Source: Pelagilacustribacter sp045567335 (lineage in GTDB: Bacteria > Pseudomonadota > Alphaproteobacteria > Pelagibacterales > Pelagibacteraceae). From it: a stretch of 64,000 nt of DNA. The stretch covers positions 34,059 through 98,058 of the forward strand of contig JBJLCZ010000012.1 in NCBI GenBank assembly GCA_045567335.1, given 5' to 3'. This document shows positions 42,661 to 52,399 of the stretch, piece after piece (within the stretch, counting starts at the first letter, position 1; each line of letters starts with the position of its first letter). A model generated the notes under the pieces. It worked only from the letters and a program-made list of their open reading frames with translations. It searched no databases and had not been told where the DNA came from. The translations under genes were made by a program, and so were the position numbers.

Positions 42661-44331
42661 GTGAATTCTTTAATACATATAAAATATAGACATGCTAAAA
42701 AGGTAGTCTTTACATTTTTTTTATTACTTTTTTTAGTCGGCTTTTTTACCTATCAAGATTATGGAATGTCTATTGATGAAGAATTTCAAAGATCATCTGG
42801 TTTTTTCTGGTTAAATTATGTCCTAAGTTTTACTTCACTCAATGATCTGAATTATATAGTTTCTGAAAAATTCAGTTCAATAAGTGGATTCACACTTTTA
42901 AGTCCAGAAAATATATCCTTTTATGGAGTAATTTTTGACTTACCGCTAGCGTTAATTGAAACTATTTTTAAAATAGACGATAGTCAAAATTATTTTTTTT
43001 TAAGACATTATACAAATTTTTTTATATTTTTTATAAGCTCAATTTTTTTTTACTTTATATTAAAAAATAGGTTTAAATATTTTTCAGTAAGTTTTATTGG
43101 AACGTTATTTTATATTTTATCTCCTAGAATTTATGGAGCAAGTTTTTATAATAATAAAGATATTCTTTTTCTATCATTGGTTACAATAACTTTATATTTT
43201 TGTCATAAAGCTCTGACAAAAATCAATTATAAAAATATAATAATTTTTTCTTTATTTTGCGCATTTTGTACTTCTACAAGAATTGTTGGTATTATTTTTC
43301 CATTTTCATTTTTATTAATATATTTTCTATCACTGATTAATAATAAGAAAAAAATTAAACAACTTAATATTATTGTAGTTTTTTTATTTAGTTATTTAAT
43401 ATTTTTATTTATTCATTGGCCATATCTTTGGTCTGCACCATTAGAAAATTTTGCAAATATTTTAAATTCTTATGATAAATATCTTATAGAAATAAAAGTT
43501 TTATTTAATGGAAATTATGAAAATTCTAAATTCTTACCTTATTCATACATACCTTTATGGCTATTAATTACGACTCCTGTAGTTCATATATTATTTTTTC
43601 TATATGGTTTTCAATACAAAATTAGGCGAACCTTTAAAAGATTTTTAAGTATAAAGGAAAAATCTATTACTCCTGACTTTTGGAGAGGTTCTAATGAAAA
43701 AAATGATTTTTATATGCTTTTCGTATTCTTATCTATTTTACTATACTTAATTTCTTTAAAAGTAACTTTATATAATAGTTGGCGTCATATTTTTTTTTTA
43801 AATATTTTTGTTGTTTACTTTTCTACACTTGGTTTTTATTGTTTATTTAATCATTTAAATACAGTTAAAAAAAAGTTTAGTTTAATATTATTTGTTTTAC
43901 TTTTTTTCATTATGATAATTTATAAAATGATAAGTTATCATCCATATCAAAATATTTATTTCAATTCACTTGTACCAAATAATTTTAAAAATAAATTTGA
44001 GATCGATTACATGGGAATTTCTGGTCTAAAGTTTTTAAAAAAAATAATAAATTTAGTGAATAAAAAGGATCAAATAAATATTGGGGTCGCCTCTTTCTTG
44101 CCATTAGAAAGAAGTTTGGCCTTAGTAGATAAAGAATCGAGAGAAAAAATTAACTTTGTAGGTCAAAACTATGAATCCGCTGACTTTATTTATACCAATA
44201 ATATTTCAGAAGTTGATAAAAATTTAAATAAAAAATATGATATCCCAACTAGTTTCGTAAAAATAGATGAATTTATAGTTGATGGCGCTAAAGTATATGA
44301 GGTATACAAAAATAATTTAAGATTTAAATGA
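42661..44331 (+). CDS. Membrane glycosyltransferase of GT-C type (PMT/ArnT-like)
   Basis: 556 residues from a GTG start. About ten hydrophobic spans. The first luminal/periplasmic loop has the acidic pair YGMSIDEEFQRSSG (residues 31-44), the place where GT-C polyprenyl-phosphate sugar transferases hold their Asp/Glu catalytic pair. The C-terminal 100 residues are soluble. It would move a sugar from a lipid carrier to a lipid, glycan or protein on the outer face of the inner membrane. Acceptor unknown. Divergent from sucC; overlaps the next small gene by 4 bases. Confidence 0.65.
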   Translation: MNSLIHIKYRHAKKVVFTFFLLLFLVGFFTYQDYGMSIDEEFQRSSGFFWLNYVLSFTSLNDLNYIVSEKFSSISGFTLLSPENISFYGVIFDLPLALIETIFKIDDSQNYFFLRHYTNFFIFFISSIFFYFILKNRFKYFSVSFIGTLFYILSPRIYGASFYNNKDILFLSLVTITLYFCHKALTKINYKNIIIFSLFCAFCTSTRIVGIIFPFSFLLIYFLSLINNKKKIKQLNIIVVFLFSYLIFLFIHWPYLWSAPLENFANILNSYDKYLIEIKVLFNGNYENSKFLPYSYIPLWLLITTPVVHILFFLYGFQYKIRRTFKRFLSIKEKSITPDFWRGSNEKNDFYMLFVFLSILLYLISLKVTLYNSWRHIFFLNIFVVYFSTLGFYCLFNHLNTVKKKFSLILFVLLFFIMIIYKMISYHPYQNIYFNSLVPNNFKNKFEIDYMGISGLKFLKKIINLVNKKDQINIGVASFLPLERSLALVDKESREKINFVGQNYESADFIYTNNISEVDKNLNKKYDIPTSFVKIDEFIVDGAKVYEVYKNNLRFK

Positions 44332-44588
44332 AAACATTTGTTTATAAAACCCTGTTTGTTTTTTTACTTTTTTATTTGTTATTTCACTTAACAATAGGAG
44401 CAAAAATTAAAGAGTATGAAAATCTACTATATAATCTTAATTCCAAAGAAAATGCTGAAATGATAAAAAATAAAGTTAGGGAAGAGTTGAAAAATGCAAT
44501 TACTAAAGAAAATTATCTTAGTGAAGAAGATGCTAAATTGATCAATGATTTTTTAAATAAGATTAAATCTGAACTTAAAAATAATTAA
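44328..44588 (+). CDS. Small protein with one transmembrane helix and charged helical tail
   Basis: 86 residues. Residues 6-26 are hydrophobic (anchor or signal), the rest a charged, probably coiled-coil helix rich in Glu, Lys and Asn. No family recognised. It overlaps the GT-C gene by 4 bases, so it is translated with it, and a glycosyltransferase of family 2 follows 19 bases later. It could be a partner of either enzyme; this is inference. Confidence 0.6.
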   Translation: MKTFVYKTLFVFLLFYLLFHLTIGAKIKEYENLLYNLNSKENAEMIKNKVREELKNAITKENYLSEEDAKLINDFLNKIKSELKNN

Positions 44589-44607
44589 AATTTAAAAGTA
44601 AAAATTT

Positions 44608-45477
44608 GTGTATAAATATTTTTTTTTATTACCTGTATATAATGATTGGAAATCATTAAATAAATTACTAACAAAATTAAACAATTTTTTTAAAAAAGAA
44701 AAAAAAAAAATTGATATCATTATTGTTAATGACTCATCAACTTTTCGTTCATCAGTAAAAAAAAATAAATTAAATTACATCGGGTCCATTAAAATTATAA
44801 ATTTAAAAAAAAATTTAGGTAGTCAAAAAAGCATAGCAGTTGGAATTAAATATTTATCAAAACTTAGAAAAAAATCTATCATAACAATAATGGATGCAGA
44901 TGGGGAAGATGACTATACTAAAGTAAAAAAGATGATCAATTGTGCAATTAAAAATGAAAATTGTATTGTAACCTCAAATCGGACTGAAAGAAAAGAGCCT
45001 ATTATTTTTAAAATTTTATATAAAATTCATTTACTTATAATTTTTTTATTTTCTGGAAAATGGATTTCTTTTGGCAACTTTACTAGTTTAAATAATAAAA
45101 ATTTAAAAAATTTACAGTCAGATGAAAGCATATGGTTTGCTTATTCTGCTGGTGTTTCTAAAAATTGTAAAACTTTTCAACTTCCAGCAAAAAGAAAACA
45201 TAGATTTTATGGTAAATCAAAAGTTAGCTTTGCTCAACTGATGTTTCATTCTTTAAGAATAGCAGCTGTATTCAATTATTATATTTTATTTACTTCTTGT
45301 ATTTATGTTTCAATTTTGTATTTATTTTTTTATATTTTTGAAGCAAAATTTTTAATTTTTTTATCTTTCTTAATTATAATGCTAAATTTATTTATTTTCT
45401 TCACAAGAGCATTATTCAAAAAAGATGAATATAATTTAAGATCAAAATTTATTAAAAATATTGAAACAATTAATTGA
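44608..45477 (+). CDS. Glycosyltransferase family 2 with C-terminal membrane segment
   Basis: 289 residues from a GTG start. GT-A fold: FFLLPVYNDWKSLNKLL at the N-terminus, then IIIVNDSS and TIMDADGEDDYTKV (DxD-like), typical of GT2 enzymes such as dolichyl/polyprenyl-phosphate sugar synthases. Two hydrophobic helices at residues about 228-275. Such enzymes make the polyprenyl-phospho-sugar donor used by GT-C proteins like the one two genes upstream. GTG use and the low conservation look like recent or divergent sequence. Confidence 0.75.
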   Translation: MYKYFFLLPVYNDWKSLNKLLTKLNNFFKKEKKKIDIIIVNDSSTFRSSVKKNKLNYIGSIKIINLKKNLGSQKSIAVGIKYLSKLRKKSIITIMDADGEDDYTKVKKMINCAIKNENCIVTSNRTERKEPIIFKILYKIHLLIIFLFSGKWISFGNFTSLNNKNLKNLQSDESIWFAYSAGVSKNCKTFQLPAKRKHRFYGKSKVSFAQLMFHSLRIAAVFNYYILFTSCIYVSILYLFFYIFEAKFLIFLSFLIIMLNLFIFFTRALFKKDEYNLRSKFIKNIETIN

Positions 45478-45482
45478 TTATA

Positions 45483-47048
45483 TTAACAATTTTTTTGTAT
45501 TTCAAAAATTGTAAAAAGATCTTTGTTTATTATCTTGTAACATTCTTTATCTAAATAATCTGTCACAACTCTAATATTAATTTTATCCATATTCAAAAGG
45601 TAAATTACTTGTATATTTTTTTCATTAATTTTTTTATTTAGAAAATTTTTATAATATATAAAATACTTATTGCCTTTAACTGGAAAACTGGCTCCATCTA
45701 AAGTGTAAGTTCTACTTGGGGAATTTAATTCCATTTTTAAATTAGCTGAATAAAAAAGATAATGTGTTATCAAAATTTTATTTCTATTATCTTTGTATAA
45801 AAAATTAGTAATCTTTTTTATCTCTTTTATTTCTTTTGGTGGGTTATTTTTGTTTTGAGGTGTTATCCATTTCAATCCACTAAGATCTTTGCTAATTAAA
45901 TTAGCATCTATTGCGTTGGAAAAATCAACACCTTTCAATTCATGAAATTTTCTTGTTTCATTATATCTGTAATGATATTTTGTTGTTATCAAAACACAAG
46001 TTATAACTAAGAAGAAAGCCATAATTTTTTGAAACTTGAAATTTCTTAAATACGTGTGAAGCCATCCAAAAAGTAAAGGAATTAAAAAGTAAATAAATAT
46101 TTGATTCTTAGTTAAAATTTGATGTATTAGTAAGCTAATTGAATATAGTATTAATGTTAGCGAAACAATTATTTTTTTTTTATTTTCTATTGAATTTTTT
46201 TTAATAATAATTTTAAAATTAAAATAAATTATCAAAAAGATTGGTATTAGAATATACTTAAATTGATTAAAAAAACTCTCAAATTTAATCACTATTGCAT
46301 TAAATCTATCAGAGCCAATTGATTGAGGGTATAAAATGTATTGAATAATAAAATCGGTAAAATTTATTTTTAGTAAATTAATTATTAAAAAAAAGGTAAT
46401 CAGAAATACTAAAGAAGAAAAGAATAAGTATTTTAAATGTCTTGTTGTTCTAAGGTAAAAAATAATAAATATAGATATAAATATTATGGAACTTATTACG
46501 TAGATTGAAGGAACTAATTTTGATAAAAAGCTAAAACCAAAAAACCAAGGAACTAAAATAAAATACTTTTTATCATTTTTTAAAATACCCTCTATAAAAA
46601 AATAAACTCCTAATAAAGAAAAGAAAGCAGAATGATGATCAACGAATGGGGTCCCACTTGGTGTATATGCTAAAATTCCAAACAATAAAGAATATATTAA
46701 AGCTAAATAATTTTTAAGTTTAAGTTTTCTAAAAATTAAATAGGTTGAAACTGTCATAATAACATTAATAATTGAAGAATGAATAATATGAGATTGCCAA
46801 TTAACTCCAAATAAATTAAAAAATAATGCTTCTAAGAAATCAACAAATAAACCTGATACCGCCCAAAAATCTTTTATTGGATACTCACCATTTAAAACTC
46901 TATATCCAGCGTCGTAATGTAAAAAAGTATCAATTGGATAAACTCCAAAATTTCCATAAAAATAATTTACAAAAAATGCAAAAAATATAATAATACTTAT
47001 TGAAATTTTATCAAAAGTTATTAAATGATTATTTTTTGAAAAATTCAT
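45483..47048 (-). CDS. Multi-spanning membrane protein, possible GT-C family glycosyltransferase
   Basis: 521 residues with about 11 hydrophobic spans, and a soluble C-terminal part. The first periplasmic loop reads YPIDTFLHYDAGYRVLNGEYPIKDFW, with Asp residues and a downstream WAVSG as in the mannosyl/GT39-like membrane transferases, but I cannot name the family. It converges with the GT2 gene (5 bases apart) and is divergent from a methyltransferase gene. A role in surface glycan or lipid modification is inferred from the cluster. Confidence 0.55.
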   Translation of the reverse strand: MNFSKNNHLITFDKISISIIIFFAFFVNYFYGNFGVYPIDTFLHYDAGYRVLNGEYPIKDFWAVSGLFVDFLEALFFNLFGVNWQSHIIHSSIINVIMTVSTYLIFRKLKLKNYLALIYSLLFGILAYTPSGTPFVDHHSAFFSLLGVYFFIEGILKNDKKYFILVPWFFGFSFLSKLVPSIYVISSIIFISIFIIFYLRTTRHLKYLFFSSLVFLITFFLIINLLKINFTDFIIQYILYPQSIGSDRFNAIVIKFESFFNQFKYILIPIFLIIYFNFKIIIKKNSIENKKKIIVSLTLILYSISLLIHQILTKNQIFIYFLIPLLFGWLHTYLRNFKFQKIMAFFLVITCVLITTKYHYRYNETRKFHELKGVDFSNAIDANLISKDLSGLKWITPQNKNNPPKEIKEIKKITNFLYKDNRNKILITHYLFYSANLKMELNSPSRTYTLDGASFPVKGNKYFIYYKNFLNKKINEKNIQVIYLLNMDKINIRVVTDYLDKECYKIINKDLFTIFEIQKNC

Positions 47049-47097
47049 AATTTTAATTTGTATTAATTATTATTATAATATTATATTATTACCTAAC

Positions 47098-47787
47098 ATG
47101 GAAAAATATCCTCAAATAGCCTTGGAACGTTTTGATAAAGCAAACATCTGGATTAAATACATAATAGCTCAAATTCATCCTTGTATAAAAGGAAATATAC
47201 TTGAAGTTGGAGCTGGTTGTGGAAGTTTTACTGAAAGTTATATTAATAATAAGTACAAAATTACCTTGACAGATCACGACAGCAGAAACATTGAAGAGTT
47301 AGGTAAAAAATTTAAAAATTTTTCTAATGTTAATATTGTATCGAGGGATGTAGAAAAATTCTCTGAAAAATTTGATACAATTATATATTTCAATGTATTG
47401 GAACATATTGAAAAAGATAATAAAGAAATTGAAGATTCACTTGATAAGCTAAATGAAGGCGGTCATTTAATAATATTAGTTCCAGCTCATCAGAAACTTT
47501 ATGGAAATCTAGACAAGGCGGTTGGTCATTTTAGAAGATACGATATAAGTTATTTTAAAAAAGGATTTAAAAATTCAATTTTACTTAAAGTAAAATATTT
47601 AGATGTAATGGGTTATTTTTTATATTTTTTGAACAAAATTTTTTTCAAAAAAGAAGTTTATCCTACAAAGTTTAAAATATTCATCTGGGATAAAATTTTT
47701 ACTCCTATTACAATAATAGCAGATTTTATCACTAGATATAAATTTGGAAAAAATGTTTTGTGTATCTTAAAAAAGGTTGATAATTAA
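47098..47787 (+). CDS. SAM-dependent methyltransferase (class I)
   Basis: 229 residues. SAM motif ILEVGAGCGSFTESYI near residue 38 and the acidic strand ITLTDHDSRNIEELG; IIYFNVLEHIEKD is motif IV; AHQKLYGNLDKAVGHFRRYD is a late motif seen in glycan or lipid methyltransferases of clusters like this. Substrate unknown. Overlaps mdh by 4 bases tail to tail. Confidence 0.8.
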   Translation: MEKYPQIALERFDKANIWIKYIIAQIHPCIKGNILEVGAGCGSFTESYINNKYKITLTDHDSRNIEELGKKFKNFSNVNIVSRDVEKFSEKFDTIIYFNVLEHIEKDNKEIEDSLDKLNEGGHLIILVPAHQKLYGNLDKAVGHFRRYDISYFKKGFKNSILLKVKYLDVMGYFLYFLNKIFFKKEVYPTKFKIFIWDKIFTPITIIADFITRYKFGKNVLCILKKVDN

Positions 47788-48740
47788 AGAGTTGGATCAA
47801 TTTTTTTTGCAGCATTAAATAATTCTTTCACTGCTTTAGTAGAATTTTCAAAATTTGTTTTTTCTTCATTGTCCAAGCTAAGCTCGATCACTTGCTCTAC
47901 ACCATCTTTGCCAATAATAACTGGTACGCCAGCATATAAGTTTTCAACTCCATACTTTCCATCTAAGTAAACTGCGCAAGGAAGTTCTTTTTTTAAATCT
48001 TTCAAGTAACTTTCTGCCATCTCAACGCCAGAAGCAGCAGGTGCATAAAATGCTGATCCTTTTTCTAAATATTTTACAATCTCTGCTCCACCTTTTTTTG
48101 TTCTATCTACAATTTGATCAAGTGTTTCTTGTTTGATTTTTCCTTCTTTAACTAATTCTTTTAATTTTTTTCCTTCAATTTCAGTATGATTAATCATTGC
48201 AACCATGCTATCTCCATGACCACCAAGGACTAAAGATTTAATTTTTTTTACAGGTATTTTTAACTCTTCAGATAAGAAATAAATAAATCTGGAAGAATCT
48301 AATATTCCTGCCATACCTACAACTTTATTTTTTGGCAACCCTGAATACTTTTGTAAAGCCATAACAATAACATCTAGTGGGTTTGTAATACAAATAACAA
48401 AAGCGTTAGGAGATGTTTTTTTAATACCATCAGCTACTTGTTTGATTATTTTCAAATTTATTTCTAACAAATCATCTCTTGTCATGCCTGGTTTTCTCGG
48501 AACTCCAGCAGTTATAATTATAACATCTGAATCTCTTGTGTCCTCATAATTACTAGTGCCTGATAAATTTATATTAAATCCATCTACAGGAGAAGATTGA
48601 GCTATGTCTAGAGCTTTTCCCTTAGCTATTCCTTCTGCTACATCAAATAAAACTACATCGCCTAACTCTTTTAAAGCTATCAAATGGGCTAGCGTTCCAC
48701 CTATTTGACCAGCTCCTATTAGGGTAATTTTTTTTTTCAT
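47784..48740 (-). CDS. mdh: Malate dehydrogenase
   Basis: 318 residues of the LDH-like MDH group. NAD motif IGAGQIGGTLA (residues 5-15), substrate Arg in AGVPRKPGMTRDDLL, catalytic His in GGHGDSMVAM and NPLDVIV. Oxidises malate to oxaloacetate. Only 57 bases separate it from the secreted protein gene upstream. Confidence 0.95.
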   Translation of the reverse strand: MKKKITLIGAGQIGGTLAHLIALKELGDVVLFDVAEGIAKGKALDIAQSSPVDGFNINLSGTSNYEDTRDSDVIIITAGVPRKPGMTRDDLLEINLKIIKQVADGIKKTSPNAFVICITNPLDVIVMALQKYSGLPKNKVVGMAGILDSSRFIYFLSEELKIPVKKIKSLVLGGHGDSMVAMINHTEIEGKKLKELVKEGKIKQETLDQIVDRTKKGGAEIVKYLEKGSAFYAPAASGVEMAESYLKDLKKELPCAVYLDGKYGVENLYAGVPVIIGKDGVEQVIELSLDNEEKTNFENSTKAVKELFNAAKKIDPTL

Positions 48741-48797
48741 GAATGGAAATACTTTTATAGATAATTAAAAATTATTCAATATAATTTTTATAAATAA

Positions 48798-49241
48798 TTA
48801 TTTGTCATTTATAAGTTTTTCACAAATTGACATATCTTCAGATATATAAGAACCTTTGAAATATGACTTATTTAAATCCCAATTTTTTTTACCATCTTCT
48901 ATATAGTTTTTAAACAAATTCTCTCTTTCATTTTCAGCTTTTTTTCTAGCAGCCTCAAGTTTTTCTTTGTCATCAATAATTCTTAATTCAACTGATTTAA
49001 ATAAAAGACTATTGGCAATATCAATAAATTTTTTAGAGTTGATTGGGTCTTTTTTTAAAATAATAGCAGATGCATAAGTATAAATCGCGCTACATCTATT
49101 AAGTAAATAAATTTGAGTAGTGCTTTTCTCTATATCGTTTTTTTTTAAAAAATTTTTTATTGGAACATTAATATCCGCCTTTAAAATGTTAACAAATATT
49201 AAAAAGGAAATAGTATAGACAAAAAAATTAATTTTTTTCAT
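48798..49241 (-). CDS. Secreted protein of unknown function
   Basis: 147 residues. Residues 1-22 form a signal peptide (MKKINFFVYTISFLIFVNIL). The mature part is helical and charged, with a Cys at residue 50 (NRCSAIY) and one near the C-terminus (SICEKL) that might pair. No family recognised. It is downstream of the TRAP dctM by 18 bases and probably on the same transcript, so a link to the TRAP system or periplasmic binding is possible. Confidence 0.6.
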   Translation of the reverse strand: MKKINFFVYTISFLIFVNILKADINVPIKNFLKKNDIEKSTTQIYLLNRCSAIYTYASAIILKKDPINSKKFIDIANSLLFKSVELRIIDDKEKLEAARKKAENERENLFKNYIEDGKKNWDLNKSYFKGSYISEDMSICEKLINDK

Positions 49242-49259
49242 AATTAAAAATTTTAATTT

Positions 49260-50621
49260 TTAGGGACCGTATGCAACTTGTGGTAGCCATGTTACAATTT
49301 TTGGAAAATTAAACACTATGGCAACACCAATAACTTGTAATATTACAAATGGAATAATACCTCTATAAATATTCTGTATCGTAATACCTTGAGGTGCTAC
49401 ACCCTTCATATAAAATAAAGCAAACCCAACAGGTGGAGTTATAAATGAGGTTTGTAAGACAACCGCAAACATTACTATAAACCAAACTAGATCAACTCCT
49501 AAATCAACCATAACTGGTGCCAAAAAAGGTAAAATAATTAGAGTAATTTCAATCCAGTCTAAGAAAAATCCTAAAAGAAAAGTAATAAATAAAACAATTA
49601 TTACAACACCATTAGGTCCAAATGGCAGTCCTTTTAAAGCACCTTCTATTAATTCATCTCCACCAAGTCCTCTTAAGACTAAAGCAAACATTGTTGCTCC
49701 CACAAAGAGTGCAAAAATATATGAAGTTGTATGAGTTGTTTTTCTAATTACACTTTTTAAATCTTTAAATGAAAGTCTTCCTCTAACAATTGCTAAAAGC
49801 CAAGCACCAAATGCTCCTAATCCTGATGCTTCAGTTGGTGTTGCTATGCCCATGAAAATACTTCCTAATACAGCTACAATTAATAATGCTGGAGGAATTA
49901 TTGATTTAAAAACTCTAAAAATAATATTTAATGTAACTGGTTCTGCGCTTTTTGGCGCCGGAGCTACTTCTTTTCTTAGATAAGCATATGTAATAATAAA
50001 AATTGTATATAATAAACTAAGGAGTAAACCTGGGAATACTGCTCCCATAAATAAATCACCTACTGAGATTCTTACTTGGTCTCCCATAATTACAAGCATA
50101 ATACTTGGTGGAATTAAAATTCCTAAAGTTCCTGTCGCACAAACAACTCCGCATGCCAAATCTGGGCTGTAATTATTTTTTAACATCAAAGGCACCCCTA
50201 GAATTGTAAGAAGAACAACTGCAGCTCCGATAATTCCGGTTGAGGCTGCAAGTAATACTCCAATAAACACTACAGCAATTGCCAGTCCACCTCGCATACG
50301 TCCAAATAATTTTGAAAGATCTGTCATTAGATCTTCGGCTATTCCTGATTTATCCATTAAAATTCCCATTAAAATAAACATAGGCAAAGCGACTAACACC
50401 CAGTTAGCCATAACGCCATAAAGCCTATAAACAACCATAGAAGCGAATTTCCAATCTACTCCAAAAAAAGTATCAAGATAAGTGTCTGACAACATTGAGA
50501 TTAAAGTAAATATTACTGCTAAACCACCCATAGTCCACGCTACTGGAAAGCCATAAAAAATTAATGTTATAAAACTAAAAAATAATAATATTGCCATGAA
50601 GTATTCGGTAACTAATTCCAT
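49260..50621 (-). CDS. dctM: TRAP transporter large permease DctM
   Basis: 453 residues, 12 or more membrane spans. Motifs: VALPMFILMGILMDKSGIAEDL, VLLAASTGIIGAAVV, CATGTLGILIPPSIMLVI and the C-terminal TPPVGFALFYMKGVAP, all typical of DctM/SiaM. It carries the substrate with Na+ symport in the elevator TRAP mechanism. Starts directly after dctQ with no gap. Confidence 0.93.
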   Translation of the reverse strand: MELVTEYFMAILLFFSFITLIFYGFPVAWTMGGLAVIFTLISMLSDTYLDTFFGVDWKFASMVVYRLYGVMANWVLVALPMFILMGILMDKSGIAEDLMTDLSKLFGRMRGGLAIAVVFIGVLLAASTGIIGAAVVLLTILGVPLMLKNNYSPDLACGVVCATGTLGILIPPSIMLVIMGDQVRISVGDLFMGAVFPGLLLSLLYTIFIITYAYLRKEVAPAPKSAEPVTLNIIFRVFKSIIPPALLIVAVLGSIFMGIATPTEASGLGAFGAWLLAIVRGRLSFKDLKSVIRKTTHTTSYIFALFVGATMFALVLRGLGGDELIEGALKGLPFGPNGVVIIVLFITFLLGFFLDWIEITLIILPFLAPVMVDLGVDLVWFIVMFAVVLQTSFITPPVGFALFYMKGVAPQGITIQNIYRGIIPFVILQVIGVAIVFNFPKIVTWLPQVAYGP

Positions 50622-51188
50622 TTATTTTCCTATTCCAAATTTTGAACGAATTGTTACGAAAACTCTAGTTATTCTAGACACTCCTGCGAGCAACAACAAA
50701 AAGAAACCAAATACTAAGAATCCTTTTACGAACCATCTTGCAGGCAGTCCATTTGCAGAAGTTGACCTCTCGCTTGATGCCCAAGATAGTTCAAAAAAAG
50801 GTATAGAATAAATAAATACTAAAATTACAAAAGGTAAGAATAACAAAAGTATTCCAAAAAATTCAAACCACAGCCTTTTTTTGTAATCTAGCTTGTCCGT
50901 TAAAACATCTACTCTAACATGTCCATCGACTACATAAGTTGAAGACAGCCCTACAAGCCAACCTATAGCATAGAGATGCCATTGTAATTCTTCTAATTCA
51001 ATCATTCCATTTCTAAAAACATATCTAAGAATTACATTTATAAGAATAACTGCGACTAAAATTACCCAAAACCAATTAAATATCTCTCCAACATTTGTAA
51101 CAAATTTATCTATTTTTTTAGTAATAGGTATGTGCTCTAATTGAAGTTTTTTATCTAAAGCACTATTTTCTGTTAAATTAATTGTCAT
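50622..51188 (-). CDS. dctQ: TRAP transporter small permease DctQ
   Basis: 188 residues, four membrane spans. ELEELQWHLYAIGWLVGLSSTYVVDGHVRVDVL is the diagnostic segment in short form: EL-LQW-L, then DGHVRVD. Works as a scaffold for DctM. Abuts dctM. The gene is 76 bases after dctP, past an inter-gene hairpin. Confidence 0.92.
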   Translation of the reverse strand: MTINLTENSALDKKLQLEHIPITKKIDKFVTNVGEIFNWFWVILVAVILINVILRYVFRNGMIELEELQWHLYAIGWLVGLSSTYVVDGHVRVDVLTDKLDYKKRLWFEFFGILLLFLPFVILVFIYSIPFFELSWASSERSTSANGLPARWFVKGFLVFGFFLLLLAGVSRITRVFVTIRSKFGIGK

Positions 51189-51205
51189 AAATTTTCCTTA
51201 AAGAC

Positions 51206-51234
51206 GAAAGCAGCCAGTAAAACTGACTGCTTTC
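51206..51234 (-). terminator. Inter-gene hairpin between dctP and dctQ
   Basis: GAAAGCAG (51206-51213) pairs with CTGCTTTC (51227-51234), then after one mismatch CAGT (51215-51218) with ACTG (51222-51225), loop AAA. On the minus strand the following tract is GTCTTTAA, not a full U run, so it probably gives partial termination or protects the 3' end of dctP mRNA. Confidence 0.65.
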
Positions 51235-51264
51235 TAACTTACATCAAACTTTTAGAGTTTAAAA

Positions 51265-52344
51265 CTAAAAGTTTCTAGGTAAATAACCCCATTTTTGCCA
51301 AACATCATATTCTTTCATGAATGCTTGTTGAGAATTCCAAACCTTTTTAAAGTCAGCATCTTTAGCAGATTGTTCTGCCATTACTTTTGCACTAACTTTT
51401 TGAAGTTCTCTTAATACACTATCAGGCAATCTAGCTGCTGTTACTCCTTTAGAAGGAAAACTTGCTATTTGTTTTCCTTGTAAAAATTCACCTGTTGTGA
51501 TTGCTCTCATTGCTGCAGCAGTACAAGCCATTTCAAATAAAGCTTGGTCAGCTTTACCCATTTTTTTCCATAGATCTAAATTAACCATGAAGTGAGTTGA
51601 TGTTGATACTTGGTGCCAACCTGGAAACAGATTGAACTTTGTGATCTTATGAAAACCTAATACCTCATCAATAGCAGGCATAGAATATTCTGTTGCATCT
51701 AGAGTCCCTTTTTCTAGTGCTGCAAATATTTCTCCACCAGCCATCAAAGTAGCGGATGCTCCTATTTCGTTTAAAACCATTCCACCTAAACCAGAGAAAC
51801 GAATTTTTAATCCTTTAAGATCACCTAGGCTTTTAATTGGATTTCTATACCAACCAGCAGTTTCAGGTCCAATTGTACTACATAACAATACTTTGATATT
51901 TTGCTTGTTATATATTTCATTTGCTAACTTTGATCCCTCTCCTTCAAACCACCATGCAGCGTATTCCCATGGCTCCATTCCAAATGGCACAGCTGCGAAT
52001 AAAACTGCTGCTGGAATTCTTCCTTGGTCATAAGCCATATAGTTGTAAGCTGCAGGCAAATCACCTTTACTAATTGAAGGTGAAATTTCTAAAGGAGGAA
52101 GAATTTTTCCTGGCTCATAAACTTTAAGCTGAATTCTTCCATCGGTAGCTTTATTTAAAGTATCTGATAAACGAGCAACTGGGTCTCCCAATGCTGGCCA
52201 ACCAGTATTGAAAGTAGACTGTACTTTCCATCTGATTTTCTCTGCTGCATTAACTTGCTGAAATGAAAAAGTTATCATTAAAGCAATTACAGCAAAAACA
52301 CTAATAAATTTATTAATTAGTGATTTTGTTTTATTGTTTTTCAT
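51265..52344 (-). CDS. dctP: TRAP substrate-binding protein DctP
   Basis: 359 residues with a signal peptide to about residue 33 (cleavage near VNA-A). Mature protein has the TRAP P-domain motifs: the RFSG segment LKIRFSGLGGMVLNEIGAS, GGEIFAALEKGTLDATEYSMP and the conserved LFPGWHQVSTS. This set resembles the binding proteins for 2-oxo acids or other monocarboxylates (TakP-like) more than the C4-dicarboxylate type; that is by eye. It lies first in dctP-dctQ-dctM and has a GAAAGGAATAC ribosome site. Confidence 0.85.
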   Translation of the reverse strand: MKNNKTKSLINKFISVFAVIALMITFSFQQVNAAEKIRWKVQSTFNTGWPALGDPVARLSDTLNKATDGRIQLKVYEPGKILPPLEISPSISKGDLPAAYNYMAYDQGRIPAAVLFAAVPFGMEPWEYAAWWFEGEGSKLANEIYNKQNIKVLLCSTIGPETAGWYRNPIKSLGDLKGLKIRFSGLGGMVLNEIGASATLMAGGEIFAALEKGTLDATEYSMPAIDEVLGFHKITKFNLFPGWHQVSTSTHFMVNLDLWKKMGKADQALFEMACTAAAMRAITTGEFLQGKQIASFPSKGVTAARLPDSVLRELQKVSAKVMAEQSAKDADFKKVWNSQQAFMKEYDVWQKWGYLPRNF

Positions 52345-52399
52345 GTATTCCTTTCGTTGTTAGAGTTGATTGATTTTAAAGAAAACATTTCCAACTCTT

